Assembly (NCBI GenBank): GCA_964630765.1
Contig: CAZVXE010000065.1
Coordinates: 1-7,027, forward strand
Direction: 5' to 3'
Source: Methanofastidiosum sp964630765
GTDB lineage: Archaea; Methanobacteriota_B; Thermococci; Methanofastidiosales; Methanofastidiosaceae
DNA length: 7,027 nt
Under the pieces are notes generated by a model. It did no database searches, was not told the origin of the DNA, and was given only the letters and a program-made list of their open reading frames with translations. Shown here piece after piece: positions 6,482-7,027 of the stretch (the first letter of the stretch is position 1; each line of letters opens with the position of its first letter). The translations under genes and the position numbers were made by a program.

Positions 6482-7027
6482 AACAGAACAACATACTTCT
6501 TTTAGGGGAGCCAGAAACTGGAAAGGAGTATTTTGGCAAAGAATTAATCAAGGGTGATTTAATCTATGTTGGTATAGACAAAAGCCCTCTAGAAATTAGA
6601 GAACTCTTTAAGCCGAAATTCATTATCGATTGCTATACCGAACGGCTTGGCATTAAGAGCTCTGAAAAATACCACATCTCCTATGCATATGATCTAGATG
6701 AAATAATAAGAAATATCTTCATGGCAAGGGAGGAGACTGGGAAAAATACTACAGTAATCATAGACTCCTTATCACCTTTGATAGTCACATTGGGTCTTGT
6801 TCCAGTATATAGGTTTCTCCAGAGATTATTTGCAATTGGGAGAGAAAAAAATGCCAGAATAATAATCCTCCTCCACAAAGGCATGCACAAAGATGAAGTC
6901 GAGGTATCAATCAGACACCTAGCCGAAGCTACATTATTTCTAGAGCGGGCCATTGAAATGGGCGAAGAGATATTCTATGTCGATTTTGGTAAGCTTTATA
7001 GCGGAAACTATAAAAGAATAAAGTATC
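6466..7027 (+). CDS. RecA-fold (KaiC/RAD55-like) ATPase with altered P-loop, 3' end missing
   Basis: The frame is open from the ATG at 6466 to the window edge, giving 187 residues with no stop. A ribosome binding site GGGGTGA (6450-6456) precedes it inside the regulator gene. It follows the archaeal KaiC/RAD55-like pattern: P-loop strand and loop I-L-L-L-G-E-P-E-T-G-K-E (10-21), second strand L-I-Y-V-G-I-D (32-38), I-I-D-C-Y (53-57), Walker B strand V-I-I-D-S (97-101), then R-F-L-Q-R-L (116-121) and R-I-I-I-L-L-H-K-G-M-H (131-141). The P-loop keeps G14 and K20 but has Glu21 where Ser/Thr normally binds the Mg-nucleotide, and there is no clear catalytic Glu between strands one and two, so ATP may be bound weakly or not hydrolysed. 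Such proteins are common in archaea next to small HTH genes, and a signalling or regulatory role is more likely than recombination. Function is not established; a second domain may lie beyond the edge. Confidence 0.75.
   Translation, partial: MLKELEQNNILLLGEPETGKEYFGKELIKGDLIYVGIDKSPLEIRELFKPKFIIDCYTERLGIKSSEKYHISYAYDLDEIIRNIFMAREETGKNTTVIIDSLSPLIVTLGLVPVYRFLQRLFAIGREKNARIIILLHKGMHKDEVEVSIRHLAEATLFLERAIEMGEEIFYVDFGKLYSGNYKRIKY

Noticed and set aside
6345..6953. Minus-strand open frames opposite the regulator and ATPase (6345-6551, 6681-6953)
   Set aside because: The plus-strand frame here has an Lrp HTH and a RecA-like fold with a ribosome binding site; the minus frames look like no known family.
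1..7027. tRNA, rRNA, CRISPR, insertion sequence or prophage signals
   Set aside because: No cloverleaf, repeated spacer pattern, transposase motif or long terminal repeats were seen on either strand.

Overview
This window looks like a piece of an AT-rich archaeal chromosome. The archaeal signs are a VSPVIA-type IV pilin with a class III signal peptide, an RPA/OB-fold single-strand DNA-binding-type protein, an Lrp/AsnC-type regulator followed by a KaiC/RadA-like ATPase, the start of an aconitase-X small subunit (used in the archaeal mevalonate pathway), and TATA boxes centred about 26 nt upstream of start codons with no leader. A euryarchaeal lineage is likely. I cannot name the genus from the sequence alone.

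Left and middle (1-5306, all minus strand). Read in the direction of transcription, a leaderless OB-fold/winged-helix protein (RPA-like) comes first. It overlaps by 8 nt a small membrane-anchored, sequon-rich exported protein of unknown function, which overlaps by 4 nt (ATGA) birA, the biotin-protein ligase/repressor. After an 84-nt gap with its own TATA box comes a 950-residue UPF0182 membrane protein. Four nt after its stop a further gene begins and runs off the left edge. Its 22 visible codons match the start of the aconitase-X swivel (DUF126) subunit, i.e. probably the phosphomevalonate dehydratase small subunit.

Right (5399-7027). A stand-alone type IV pilin gene on the minus strand is divergent from a plus-strand pair: a small Lrp/AsnC-like HTH regulator and, overlapping it by 16 nt, a RecA-fold (KaiC-like) ATPase that runs off the right edge and has an altered P-loop. 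The 171-bp intergenic region between pilin and regulator holds promoters for both sides and a perfect 8-4-8 inverted repeat just upstream of the pilin BRE/TATA, a plausible operator.

Two translation-start styles are seen. First genes of transcription units (RPA-like, UPF0182, Lrp-like) have a TATA box 26-27 nt from the ATG and are probably leaderless. Internal genes (birA, the ATPase, the aconitase-X subunit) and the pilin have Shine-Dalgarno sequences. No tRNA, rRNA, CRISPR array or mobile element was seen, and no gap between genes exceeds about 170 bp. Nothing here amounts to a clearly new system. The least explained parts are the regulator/ATPase pair with its operator-like palindrome, and the UPF0182-aconitase X linkage.
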